A stretch of 64,000 nt of DNA from Candidatus Baltobacteraceae bacterium (GTDB lineage Bacteria; Vulcanimicrobiota; Vulcanimicrobiia; Vulcanimicrobiales; Vulcanimicrobiaceae). Within the stretch, counting starts at the first letter, position 1. The number at the start of each line of letters is the position of its first letter. Location of the stretch: positions 682,001 through 746,000 of the forward strand of contig DASXEW010000003.1 of the NCBI GenBank assembly GCA_036489885.1, read 5' to 3'. Positions 17,101 to 25,639 of this stretch are shown in pieces. The notes below the pieces were generated by a model that ran no database searches, had not been told where the DNA came from, and saw only the letters and a program-made list of their open reading frames with translations. Both the position numbers and the translations under genes were made by a program.

Positions 17101-17531
17101 TGCGGAAGCGGGTTATGGAATGGTTCCGAGTGATGTTCGGGACTCCGAGCTCCAGCTCGGTCGCAAAGGACCGGCTGCGGCTGGTGCTGCTTTCGGATCA
17201 TCTCGCGCTCGCGCCCGACGTCATCGAGGCGATGCGGCGCGACATCTTCGACGTCATCTCGCGCTACGTCGAAGTCGACGAGGTGCACAGCGACGTCAGC
17301 TTCGAGCATAAAGACGAGGGGATCGCGATGCTCGCAAACATCCCGATCATCTCGGTCAAACCCCGCGAGCCCGGCCTTCGAATCAGCGAAGAAGGCTCTC
17401 CTAAAGAGGAGACGAGCGTGCTCGAGACCGTCAGCGTGAACGGTCACAATTCGGACAACTATGGCCGGCGGCCGCGTAAACGCCGCCGGCGCAAAGCGTC
17501 CGGAGCGTCCCAAACCGCTCCGGCGCAATAG
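17100..17531 (+). CDS. minE: Cell division topological specificity factor MinE
   Basis: MinE stimulates MinD ATPase and so sets the Min pattern. The 143-residue protein contains the anti-MinCD and dimer parts (KDRLRLVLLSDHL, then DIFDVISRYVEVDEVHSDVSFE). An N-terminal amphipathic stretch (VMEWFRVMFG) matches the membrane-targeting helix. Usual MinE length is near 90; the extra part is a C-terminal tail ending in a strongly basic run (RRPRKRRRRK), which is uncommon. The start overlaps the stop of the second minD. Confidence 0.9.
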   Translation: MRKRVMEWFRVMFGTPSSSSVAKDRLRLVLLSDHLALAPDVIEAMRRDIFDVISRYVEVDEVHSDVSFEHKDEGIAMLANIPIISVKPREPGLRISEEGSPKEETSVLETVSVNGHNSDNYGRRPRKRRRRKASGASQTAPAQ

Positions 17532-17633
17532 ACCATCCTCCACGCCGCTGATGCCGCCGTCGGGCGGGCCGGAATCGTGAAGGGTTGGTCATACACCGAG
17601 GGCCGGTCCACGATTTTCAAGTAGGGAGAGATC

Positions 17634-18800
17634 GTGGATCGGCCCTGGTATCGCTCGTTCGAGTGGCCCCTCGCAATCGCGTGCGTTTTGATAACGCTGA
17701 TGGGGATCGTTTGCATTCACTCGGCGACATCGCACAGCTCGATTGCGCTCGGGGAGACCAAGAAGCAAATCGTCTACGCCCTGGGCGGAATCGCGTTGAT
17801 GGCAGCCTGCGCGTTTATGGATTATCGCCGTTGGCAACGGCTGGCGCTGCCGCTCTATATCGTCATGATGGTGCTGCTCGCGTTCATCTTGTTCAAGGGC
17901 AACACGTCGCACGGCGCAGTGCGCTGGATCGCGCTGGGTCCGTTTCAATTCCAACCTTCGGAACCGGCGAAGCTGATCATCGCGATCTCAATTGCAGCGT
18001 TGCTTGCGCGCGGGACGTACCGCCGCATTCAAGATCTGTGGCTGCCGATCGTTGCGGTCGCGGTGCCGGCACTCCTCGTGCTCAAGCAGCCGGATTTGGG
18101 GACGACGCTCGTGCTGCTGGCGATTCTCACCGCGCAGCTGTATTTCGGCGTCGAGAATCTGCTCGATTTCCTCATCTACTCGGTGACCGGCGTCGTCGCT
18201 GCGCTGTACGTCATCGGCAGCGATAAGATTCTCAAGCCGTTCCAAAAAGCACGGCTGCTCGTGTTTCTCGATCCGAAGCTCGATCCGCAAGGCTCCGGCT
18301 ACAGCCTCAATCAGTCAAAGATCGCAGTCGGGAACGGCGGCTTATTCGGTAAAGGCCTCTATCACGGCACGCAGACGCAGCTAAACTTCGTCCCCGAACA
18401 CTCGACCGATTTCATCTTTACGGTTCTGGGCGAAGAGCTAGGATTTCTCGGCGCACTTGTGTTGATTGCGCTCTATGGTATCGTCATCGTGTGTGGGGTT
18501 CGCGCGATGTACGCGGCGCGCGACCGGTTCGGTTTCTTGCTCGCGGCCGGACTCGTCACGATGATCTTCTTTCACATTTTGGTCAACGTGGGAATGACGA
18601 TCGGGATCATGCCGATTACCGGAATTCCTTTGCCGTTTATGTCCTATGGCGGATCGGCAATTCTGACCGACTATGCCGCGATCGGCATTCTGCTCAACAT
18701 TGCGATGCAGCGGGACAAGCTGATCTTCGAGCAAACCGGAGAGCCCGAGCGTCCGCGCATTGGCCGCAAACCCGTGACGGCGCGGGCCGTCCTCCGCTAG
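17634..18800 (+). CDS. rodA: SEDS peptidoglycan glycosyltransferase RodA/FtsW
   Basis: SEDS proteins polymerise lipid II into glycan strands with a class B penicillin-binding protein partner. The 388-residue protein starts at GTG 17634 behind AGGGAGAG and has about ten hydrophobic segments. Family marks are GPFQFQPSEPAKL, PDLGTTLVL, QSKIAVGNGGLFGKG, FIFTVLGEELGFLGA and GIPLPFMSYGGSAIL. No pbp gene is adjacent. Placement after the min genes suggests shape or division control; choice of RodA over FtsW rests on the min neighbourhood (rod-shape operon order mre-rod-min) and is not firm. Confidence 0.9.
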   Translation: MDRPWYRSFEWPLAIACVLITLMGIVCIHSATSHSSIALGETKKQIVYALGGIALMAACAFMDYRRWQRLALPLYIVMMVLLAFILFKGNTSHGAVRWIALGPFQFQPSEPAKLIIAISIAALLARGTYRRIQDLWLPIVAVAVPALLVLKQPDLGTTLVLLAILTAQLYFGVENLLDFLIYSVTGVVAALYVIGSDKILKPFQKARLLVFLDPKLDPQGSGYSLNQSKIAVGNGGLFGKGLYHGTQTQLNFVPEHSTDFIFTVLGEELGFLGALVLIALYGIVIVCGVRAMYAARDRFGFLLAAGLVTMIFFHILVNVGMTIGIMPITGIPLPFMSYGGSAILTDYAAIGILLNIAMQRDKLIFEQTGEPERPRIGRKPVTARAVLR

Positions 18801-18818
18801 GGAGCGCGTGAACGTACC

Positions 18819-19532
18819 GTGATCATCGCGCAGATCACGGACACGCATATTCGCCGTAAAGGCAAGTTGCTTCACCACATGGTGAATCCCGGAAAGCGTT
18901 TGCGCAAAGCGATCGAGCGCATCCGCAGCCTCGATCCCAAGCCCGATGTCGTACTCGCTACCGGCGATCTGACCGAAGCGGGCAAGTACGTCATTCCGGG
19001 AAACCACGACCGGCGCGAAGCTTTTCGTGAAGCGTTTGCGGATCAATACTACCTGCCGGCGTACGGCCCACTGCAATACACGATCGAAGAATATCCGGTG
19101 CGCTTGATCGCGCTGGACACGATGAACGATGGCGAAGCCGGCGGCGTCATGGACGAAGAACGCCTGGCGTGGCTCGATGCGAAGCTGAAGCTTGCACCGA
19201 ATCGTCCGACGCTGATCTTCATGCACCATCCGCCGTTTCGAACCGGAATTCGCGCGCTTGACGCGCTGGGATTTCGAGGCTCGGATGAGCTCGGTGCGAT
19301 CGTGCGCCGCAATCCTCAGATCGAGCGAATCATATGCGGACACGTTCATCGCGCGATCGAGATGCGTTGGTACGGCACGACGATTTGCACGGCGCTGAGC
19401 ACCGCGCACCAATTTGCACTCGAGCTGCGCAGCATGCATCCGCTCGGAATCGTGCTCGAACCGCCGGGATTCGCGCTGCACATTTGGGGCGAGGGGGAGA
19501 TGGCGACGCACCATTGCCTCGTCTCCCCCTAG
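18819..19532 (+). CDS. Calcineurin-like metallophosphoesterase, CpdA type, with internal loss
   Basis: The 237-residue protein has the dinuclear metal site in order: ITDTHI (DxH), ATGDL (GDxx), PGNHD, then HHPP and GHVH, the pattern of CpdA/GpdQ phosphodiesterases acting on cyclic nucleotides or glycerophosphodiesters. Between GDLTEAGK and YVIPGNHD the family normally has about 20 more residues (a helix and strand); here they are absent in frame. All metal ligands remain, so activity is possible but the fold may be damaged. It starts at GTG 18819, 18 bases after rodA. Confidence 0.8.
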   Translation: MIIAQITDTHIRRKGKLLHHMVNPGKRLRKAIERIRSLDPKPDVVLATGDLTEAGKYVIPGNHDRREAFREAFADQYYLPAYGPLQYTIEEYPVRLIALDTMNDGEAGGVMDEERLAWLDAKLKLAPNRPTLIFMHHPPFRTGIRALDALGFRGSDELGAIVRRNPQIERIICGHVHRAIEMRWYGTTICTALSTAHQFALELRSMHPLGIVLEPPGFALHIWGEGEMATHHCLVSP

Positions 19533-19552
19533 ATGTAATTTGCATCTAGGGG
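19526..19552 (+). terminator. Terminator-like hairpin after the phosphoesterase
   Basis: CCCCTAGATG (19526-19535) and CATCTAGGGG (19543-19552) form a perfect 10-bp stem with a 7-base loop; the phosphoesterase stop codon lies inside the stem. No T-run follows, so termination, if any, may need a factor. It could also protect the transcript end. Confidence 0.55.
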
Positions 19553-19583
19553 CCTGGGAAGCCGACCCGCGAACGCCCGAATC

Positions 19584-20657
19584 GTGAAAAAGAAGTACCG
19601 CACCCTGGTGATGGGTGCATCCTACGGTTCATTGCTCGGAACGAAGCTTGCTTTGGCGGGTCACGACGTCACGCTCGTCTGTCTGCCCCCGGAAGTCGAA
19701 GCGATCAATCGCGACGGCGTCCGCGTTCGGCTGCCTATAAAAGGAAAAGACCAGCAGGTCGAGATCGACTCGCGGACATTGCCCGGCAAGATCGTCGCTG
19801 ACGGCCCGGCCAATGTGAAGCCGGGTGAGTACGATTTGATTGCGCTCGCTATGCAAGAGCCGCAGTATCGGACCCCGGGTCCCAAAGAACTGCTCGACGC
19901 GGTCGCGCGCTCGCGCGTACCAACGATGTCGATCATGAACATGCCGCCGCTAACCTATGTCAGACGCATCCGCGGGCTCGATTACAAACCGCTCGAAGCT
20001 GCGTACACGGATGCAAGCGTGTGGCAAAATTTTGATCCGGCAATGTTCACCCTCTGCAGCCCCGATCCGCAGGCATTCCGTCCGCCCGACGAGCCGCCCA
20101 ACGTTCTGCAGGTAACGCTTCCGACGAACTTCAAGGCGGCGCGTTTCGGCTCCGATTCGCACACGCAGATCCTGCGCGACATGCAAGAAGACGTCGAAGC
20201 CGTGCGCTACGGCGACGAGCAGCTCGAGCTTCCCGTCAAGCTCAAGGTGCACGACTCGATCTTCGTCCCTCTAGCCAAGTGGGCGATGCTGATCACCGGC
20301 AACTATCGTTGCGTGCAGAAAGACGAAGCGCGCTCGATTCGAGATGCGGTGCACACCGATCCGGCTGCGTCGAAGCAAGTCTACGATTGGGTTCGCCAGC
20401 TGTGCATTGCGCTCGGCGCCGCACCCAGCGATCTCGTCCCGTTCGAAAAGTATGCGAGTGCCGCGCTCGGACTCTCGCGTCCCTCATCGGCCGCTCGCGC
20501 GCTTTTCGCCGGTGCTTCGAATATTGAACGCGTCGACCGGCTCGTGCAATCGATCGCGGCGCAAAAGGGAATGCACTTGCAGGTTCTCGACGAGACCGTC
20601 AAGCTCGTCGACGACCGTCTCGCAAAGAACCGCGAAGCCGCCCTCGCGAAGGCTTAG
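19584..20657 (+). CDS. Ketopantoate reductase-like (ApbA/PanE) dehydrogenase
   Basis: The 357-residue product begins with an NAD(P)-binding Rossmann motif (VMGASYGSLLGTKLALAGHDVTL) and a segment like PanE proteins (EVEAINRDGVRVRLP). PanE reduces 2-dehydropantoate to pantoate for coenzyme A. This protein is longer than PanE (about 300), and the C-terminal domain (LFAGASNIERVDRLVQSIAAQKG) is only loosely similar, so the true substrate may differ. It starts at GTG 19584 after a hairpin and ends four bases before the convergent cyclase gene. Confidence 0.65.
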   Translation: MKKKYRTLVMGASYGSLLGTKLALAGHDVTLVCLPPEVEAINRDGVRVRLPIKGKDQQVEIDSRTLPGKIVADGPANVKPGEYDLIALAMQEPQYRTPGPKELLDAVARSRVPTMSIMNMPPLTYVRRIRGLDYKPLEAAYTDASVWQNFDPAMFTLCSPDPQAFRPPDEPPNVLQVTLPTNFKAARFGSDSHTQILRDMQEDVEAVRYGDEQLELPVKLKVHDSIFVPLAKWAMLITGNYRCVQKDEARSIRDAVHTDPAASKQVYDWVRQLCIALGAAPSDLVPFEKYASAALGLSRPSSAARALFAGASNIERVDRLVQSIAAQKGMHLQVLDETVKLVDDRLAKNREAALAKA

Positions 20658-20660
20658 AGC

Positions 20661-22037
20661 CTACTTAACCTCGATAGATTCGGCGCCGTCCCACTGTCCT
20701 TGACCGCGATCGCGCACGACTGTTAGCGTGCAGCGGTCGCGGTAATAGGCGGCGACGTTATCGTCTTTGTTGGCCTCGGCGATGCGCGAGAATTTCGCGC
20801 CCGCGCTGAGGAAAAGTCCCTTGCGAAAATCTTCCATCGCGCTTTCAAACTGCTCGGCGGTTGCGGCCTTGTGTTCGCGCAGCTCTTGCGGATCGGTGTT
20901 GTAGCACTCGTAGATCTCAACGCTGCGCTTCTTGCCTTTGGCTTTGACGGCGCCCAGGTGACGCAGCATGAATGTGTTGTCGGCATCGATGCCGTCCACG
21001 ACCGCTTTGCTGAGCAGCAATCCGACGCCGAACGTTTTCGTCAGACCTTCGATGCGTGATGCAACGTTGACGGCATCCGCGATCACGGTCGTCTGCATGC
21101 GGCTGCCTTCACCAACCGTTCCAAGAATCAACTCGCCGCGATGCATTCCGATACCGATCTCGATCGGCACGTAGCCCGCGCGCCGGCGTCCGGCGTTGTA
21201 GCGATTGACTTGGTTCAGAATCTCGATTGCTGCGTTGAGCGCGTCGTTCGCGTTTCTCGGAAAGAGTGCCATGACGGCATCGCCGATATACTTGTCGATG
21301 AAGCCGTGATGATTGCGGATGATCGGCGTGACGTGCTTGAGGTACGAGTTGAGGAAGTTGAAGTTCTGCTGCGGCGTGAGCTGCTCGGAGAGCGCCGTGA
21401 AGTCGCGGATGTCGGTGAAGAACACCGTCATGTCGCGTTGCACGTGGTCGCCCAGCTTCACGTCCGCAATCGTCTGCTTGTCGAGATTGTCGAGAAATTC
21501 ACGCGGCACGAAGCGCGCCGAGGCGTCGGTGACGAGTTGAAGCACCGCGGTCTCGTCGGGATCTTTCGAACTCGATTGGACCGTGAAGCTCGGCGTGCGC
21601 TTACGCTGCAGCGCAAGCACCAGGCGCCGCGTTACGAGCAGCGGATTCTTGTCGTCGAACGGCGTCGTGAGAAAATCTTCGGCGCCGCGCGCGAGGCAGG
21701 CCTGAACGCGCTCGGGATTACCCGAGGGTGCCGTGATCAGAACCGGAACGTGAAAGGGCGTGCCGTTTCCGGCGCTGGCCGTCCGCAAGAGCGCTTGAAT
21801 GTCGGCTCCGGCTTGCATGACGTCGACCAACAGAACATCGATCGAGCGCGTTCGGATCATTTCATTGGCCTCGGCCGGCGTAGCAGAGCTGAGCTCGCCG
21901 AGCTTCGAGTCCTGGATCAACGTCTCGAGCGTTTGTCGGTCGGTGTCCTTGCCTCCAACCCAAACGATTTTCGGTGGTGACGGCAAAACGTGGCTTCCCT
22001 TGTGAAAAGGTCGAAGCATGGACGTTCTGCATCCCAT
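20661..22037 (-). CDS. Response regulator with class III adenylate/guanylate cyclase domain
   Basis: The 458-residue signalling protein has an N-terminal receiver-like domain (about 22-145, IVWVGGKDTDRQTLETL, phospho-acceptor Asp in VLLVDVM), then a class III cyclase catalytic domain (about 190-385). Both metal Asp are present (VFFTDIRDFTALSEQL and DKYIGDAVMALF), as is the transition-state Asn-Arg pair in DAVNVASRIE. The C-terminal 70 residues may form TPR-like helices. The product is probably cAMP; ATP or GTP choice cannot be settled by eye. GGGAGG abuts the ATG. No sensor kinase is nearby. Confidence 0.87.
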   Translation of the reverse strand: MGCRTSMLRPFHKGSHVLPSPPKIVWVGGKDTDRQTLETLIQDSKLGELSSATPAEANEMIRTRSIDVLLVDVMQAGADIQALLRTASAGNGTPFHVPVLITAPSGNPERVQACLARGAEDFLTTPFDDKNPLLVTRRLVLALQRKRTPSFTVQSSSKDPDETAVLQLVTDASARFVPREFLDNLDKQTIADVKLGDHVQRDMTVFFTDIRDFTALSEQLTPQQNFNFLNSYLKHVTPIIRNHHGFIDKYIGDAVMALFPRNANDALNAAIEILNQVNRYNAGRRRAGYVPIEIGIGMHRGELILGTVGEGSRMQTTVIADAVNVASRIEGLTKTFGVGLLLSKAVVDGIDADNTFMLRHLGAVKAKGKKRSVEIYECYNTDPQELREHKAATAEQFESAMEDFRKGLFLSAGAKFSRIAEANKDDNVAAYYRDRCTLTVVRDRGQGQWDGAESIEVK

Positions 22038-22281
22038 CCTCCCTAGCCCTCGGGGGCCCGAGTGAGCCGCTGCACGCCCCGGTAGAACAAGGCAAGCGAG
22101 GCAAAGGAGGGCAGCCGCGGGTTAAGGAAGGTGTGGATGCGTGGTTGTGGCTGATTTGTAGCCCGCCGCCGAAAGACTTTTTTTATTAACTAAGCAGCGC
22201 GACGTCGCTCGCGCGTAATCGCCGACCCTCAACGGGAGAGGTCCGCGCGCGCCGGGGCGACTCCGCTCACGAAAGGCCCCT

Positions 22282-24966
22282 TTGTCTACCGATATCCTGA
22301 TCTCGAGCGATCCGTGGGAGAACCGCGTCGCGATCCTCGAGGATGAAAAGCTCGTCGAGTATTACGTCGAGCGCGAAGAAAAAATAATCGGCTCCATTTA
22401 TAAAGGAAAAGTTCAGAACGTACTTCCCGGAATGGGAGCCAGCTTTGTCGACATCGGCCTCGGCCGTAACGCGTTTCTCTATGTCGACGACATCAATAAA
22501 CAACCGCTGAACATCGGCGATGTCGAAGTAACGCAAGGCCGCAGCGGATTCACGATCAACGAGAAAGTCAGTCGCGGCGACGATGTGCTCGTGCAAGTCG
22601 TCAAGGAACCGCGCGGGCTCAAAGGCGCGCGCGTTTCGACGAACATCTCACTGCCCGGCAGATACTTGATCCTGATGCCGACCGGAAAATACAGCGGCGT
22701 CTCGCGCAAGATCGACAACGCCACCGAACGCGAGCGTCTGCGCAAGATCGTGCAGCGCATCCGTCCTGAAGGCATGGCGACCGTCGTGCGCACTGCAGCG
22801 TCCGGTGTCTCCGATGCCGAGCTGATCGCCGATCTCGGCGTGCTGCTGCGTATGTGGCACGGCATCGTCGAACAATACAATCGCGCACCGTCGTCTTCGC
22901 TGCTGCACAAGGACATGAACCTCGTCTTCAAGGCGGCGCGCGATTTCATCACCGTCGACGTCGGCCGCGTCCTCGTCGACGATCAAGAAGAATCCGATAA
23001 GATCCGCGATTTCATGCGGTTGCTCGGCCCGCAATACCTCGATAGGATCGAGACCTACACGGGTGGACGCAAGCTCTTCGCCGACTATCACGTCGACGAC
23101 GAAGTCAACAAGCTGATGCGCCCCAAGGTGAATCTGCCCTCCGGCGGATCGATCGTCATCGAAACGACCGAAGCGTTCACCGTCATCGACGTCAACAGCG
23201 GCAAGTTCACGGGCGGCCGCAATCTCGAGGATACGATCCTCAAGACGAATCTCGAAGCTGCCTCTGAGATCGCGCGCCAAGTTCGCTTGCGTGACATCGG
23301 CGGCATCATCGTTTGCGACTTCATCGACATGCGGCGTGAATCGAGCCGCAATCAAGTCATCGAGATGCTCGAAAAGGGTTTACGCCGCGACCGCACGCGC
23401 TCGACGATTCAGTCGTTCTCGGCGCTGGGTCTGCTCGAGTTCACGCGTAAGCGTGTCGGCCGCGATCTCGCGCAGCAGCTACGCTCCTCGTGTCCGTCCT
23501 GCAGTGGCCTCGGCACGGTGATGTCGCCGGAGACCGTCGCGATCGATGCGTTCCGGAAGATTCGCGAGCACCATCACACGCACGCCACCGCGAACGGCAA
23601 ACCGATTCACGTCGTCTCATCGCCGACGGTTGCCGCGCAGATCGATTACTGGTACGAAGACGAGCTTGAGGCGCTTGCAACCGAGCTTGGCAACAAGATC
23701 GACGTGCGCGTCGATACGGCGCTGGGCCCGGACCGCATGCGAATCGTCAGCAACGGTGAGGTCAAGAGACTGCCTCTGACCGTACGCGTGGGTGACGAGC
23801 TCGAGGTCGACATCATTTCGGCCGGACTTCCGAATTCGAGCTCCGGGTTAGCCGTCGTTGACGGACGTCTCGTCGAGGTCGAGAACGCCGCGGGCGCTGT
23901 CGGCCAGAGCATGAAGATCAAAGTGATCGATATCGACGAGGAAGAGACGGAGATTCTCGCCGAGCTGCGCACGCCGGTGGCCGGCGAAGAAACATTGTCG
24001 CGCCGCCGTCGCCGCCGGGGCGGCCGCGGCCGCAAACGTCCGCTCACTGCTGCCGAGCAAGCCGAAGAGTTGCGTGAATTGGCCGAAGAGGCCGAGCGTG
24101 GACTCTCGGCGCGCAGCGCCATCGGTATCTCGACTGCCGAGGAAGCTGAGAGCGAAGCCGCAGCCGAGAAAACGAAAGCCGCTCAATCGTCTGCGGAAGT
24201 CTTCGAACGCCGCGCCGACGCAGCCAATGTCGTCGGTGTCGCCGAAGCCGCGTCGTTTTCGTTGACGTCCGGCTCCGCGCAAAACAGCGAGGAGCAACCC
24301 GGACGCCGCCGCCGCCGGCGCCGCCGCCGCGCGCGTCATTCGATCGATCAAATTCTGCAAACGAACGTTCCCGAAGGCGCGCCCGCGCAGGCGAGCACGC
24401 TTGAGGCTGAGGGCACTGCGGAAACTGCTCCACGTATCGGTCCGGATGGTGAAGAACAGATCGGTGGCGGACGCCGTCGCCGGCGTCGTCGCCGTCGCCG
24501 CGGCCGCGGCGGGCGTCATCTTGGCGTCGAAGGTGGCGATCAGCCGTCAAACGGTGTCGTCCCGGATCGGCACATTTTCCGCGTCGACGGTGAGGGCGGA
24601 GCGCACGCGACCGGCGAGGTTGCGCCACGCGAACCGTCGCGCGCGATCGCGCACGTCCCCAAAGAGCGCGCCTATCCGCCTGCGATCGAGGCACCGCCGC
24701 CAAGTCTGACCGCGCCTGCGGAACCCGCGAAGACGACGCGCCCTGCGCGCCGCCGCCGCACGACAGCCGCAAATGGCGAATCCGCGACGGCTTCGATCGA
24801 AGCCGGCACCGAAGTCCCCGCGTTACCCGCACCGAAGCGCCGCACGCGCAAGGCGGCTGCGGAAACGACGGACGGCGAAGCTGCGGCAAAGCCGAAGCGC
24901 ACGCGCGCAACCGGAACTCGTAAAACTTCGACCAAGAAGACGAGCACTCGCAAAAAGAGCGAATAA
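22282..24966 (+). CDS. rne: Ribonuclease E/G
   Basis: This endoribonuclease acts in mRNA decay and rRNA maturation. From TTG 22282 the 894-residue protein has the S1 RNA-binding domain near the N-terminus (IGSIYKGKVQNVLPGMGASFVDIG), the catalytic Asp pair (VIDVNSGKF about 299 and VCDFIDM about 343) and the zinc link CPSCSGLG (about 404). The catalytic half ends near residue 570. The last 320 residues are a disordered tail with several Arg-only blocks (RRRRRRGG, RRRRRRRRAR and longer) and a Lys/Thr-rich end. A 244-base leader precedes it and may serve autoregulation, as known for E. coli rne. Confidence 0.92.
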   Translation: MSTDILISSDPWENRVAILEDEKLVEYYVEREEKIIGSIYKGKVQNVLPGMGASFVDIGLGRNAFLYVDDINKQPLNIGDVEVTQGRSGFTINEKVSRGDDVLVQVVKEPRGLKGARVSTNISLPGRYLILMPTGKYSGVSRKIDNATERERLRKIVQRIRPEGMATVVRTAASGVSDAELIADLGVLLRMWHGIVEQYNRAPSSSLLHKDMNLVFKAARDFITVDVGRVLVDDQEESDKIRDFMRLLGPQYLDRIETYTGGRKLFADYHVDDEVNKLMRPKVNLPSGGSIVIETTEAFTVIDVNSGKFTGGRNLEDTILKTNLEAASEIARQVRLRDIGGIIVCDFIDMRRESSRNQVIEMLEKGLRRDRTRSTIQSFSALGLLEFTRKRVGRDLAQQLRSSCPSCSGLGTVMSPETVAIDAFRKIREHHHTHATANGKPIHVVSSPTVAAQIDYWYEDELEALATELGNKIDVRVDTALGPDRMRIVSNGEVKRLPLTVRVGDELEVDIISAGLPNSSSGLAVVDGRLVEVENAAGAVGQSMKIKVIDIDEEETEILAELRTPVAGEETLSRRRRRRGGRGRKRPLTAAEQAEELRELAEEAERGLSARSAIGISTAEEAESEAAAEKTKAAQSSAEVFERRADAANVVGVAEAASFSLTSGSAQNSEEQPGRRRRRRRRRARHSIDQILQTNVPEGAPAQASTLEAEGTAETAPRIGPDGEEQIGGGRRRRRRRRRRGRGGRHLGVEGGDQPSNGVVPDRHIFRVDGEGGAHATGEVAPREPSRAIAHVPKERAYPPAIEAPPPSLTAPAEPAKTTRPARRRRTTAANGESATASIEAGTEVPALPAPKRRTRKAAAETTDGEAAAKPKRTRATGTRKTSTKKTSTRKKSE

Positions 24967-24968
24967 GC

Positions 24969-24990
24969 GCCCGTTTCTGGGTAAACGGGC
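24969..24990 (+). other. Hairpin at the superoxide dismutase start
   Basis: GCCCGTTT (24969-24976) pairs perfectly with AAACGGGC (24983-24990) around a CTGGGT loop. It begins three bases after the rne stop and ends four bases before the sod ATG, filling the place where a ribosome binding site would be. It may terminate rne, block sod translation, or mark a processing site. Confidence 0.55.
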
Positions 24991-24994
24991 TGAT

Positions 24995-25624
24995 ATGGTC
25001 GATCAGTTCGTTTTCAAAGTGCGCAAATGGAATCTATCGGGCATCGTCGGCATCTCCGATAAGACGCTCGAGACCCATTTCGGGCTCTACGAAGGTTACA
25101 TCAAGAACACGAATCTTTTACGCGAACAAATCGCATCGCGGACGTCCAACGGAAAACCGAAGGGTCTCGATCCGACTTTTGCTGAGCTCGAGCGCCGCTT
25201 AGGCTTCGAATACAACGGCATGCGTCTGCATGAATTGTATTTCGATAATCTGACATTGAAGCCGGCGGAGCTATCAAGGGGCGGCGGCCTCGAGAACAGC
25301 ATGCAGCGCTCATGGGGAAGCTTCGATGCATGGCGTGACGAGTTTGCAGCCATGGGTCAGATGCGCGGCGTCGGTTGGGTGATGCTGGCGCAAGATCCCT
25401 GGAGCGGCGACCTTTCCAATCACTGGATCGAACTGCACCAGAACGGAAACGTCGCCGGCTTTTCGCCGATCCTCGTGATGGACGTGTGGGAACACGCGTG
25501 GATCTACGATTATAAACCCTCCGATCGTGGCGGTTACGTCGAATCGTTTCTTGCCAATGTGGATTGGGCGCTCTGCGAGCAACGCTTGCAGCCCGCGCAC
25601 TTAGAGGGCACCAAGATAGCCTAG
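24995..25624 (+). CDS. Fe/Mn-family superoxide dismutase
   Basis: This enzyme turns superoxide into oxygen and peroxide. ATG 24995 gives 209 residues with all four metal ligands by position: His in LETHFGLYEGYIKN, His in MRLHELYF, and Asp and His in MDVWEHAWIYDY. The N-terminal motif lacks the usual HHxxHH run: Tyr replaces the gateway His, as in a divergent branch of the family. Fe or Mn use cannot be told from this. No signal peptide, so cytoplasmic. Direct upstream hairpin and no visible ribosome binding site suggest unusual translation control. Confidence 0.9.
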   Translation: MVDQFVFKVRKWNLSGIVGISDKTLETHFGLYEGYIKNTNLLREQIASRTSNGKPKGLDPTFAELERRLGFEYNGMRLHELYFDNLTLKPAELSRGGGLENSMQRSWGSFDAWRDEFAAMGQMRGVGWVMLAQDPWSGDLSNHWIELHQNGNVAGFSPILVMDVWEHAWIYDYKPSDRGGYVESFLANVDWALCEQRLQPAHLEGTKIA

Positions 25625-25639
25625 CGGTACTACGGCCGA

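Noticed and set aside
22150-22190. Terminator at the T-run before rne
   Set aside because: No strong stem precedes the seven T; the best pairing is only four bases.
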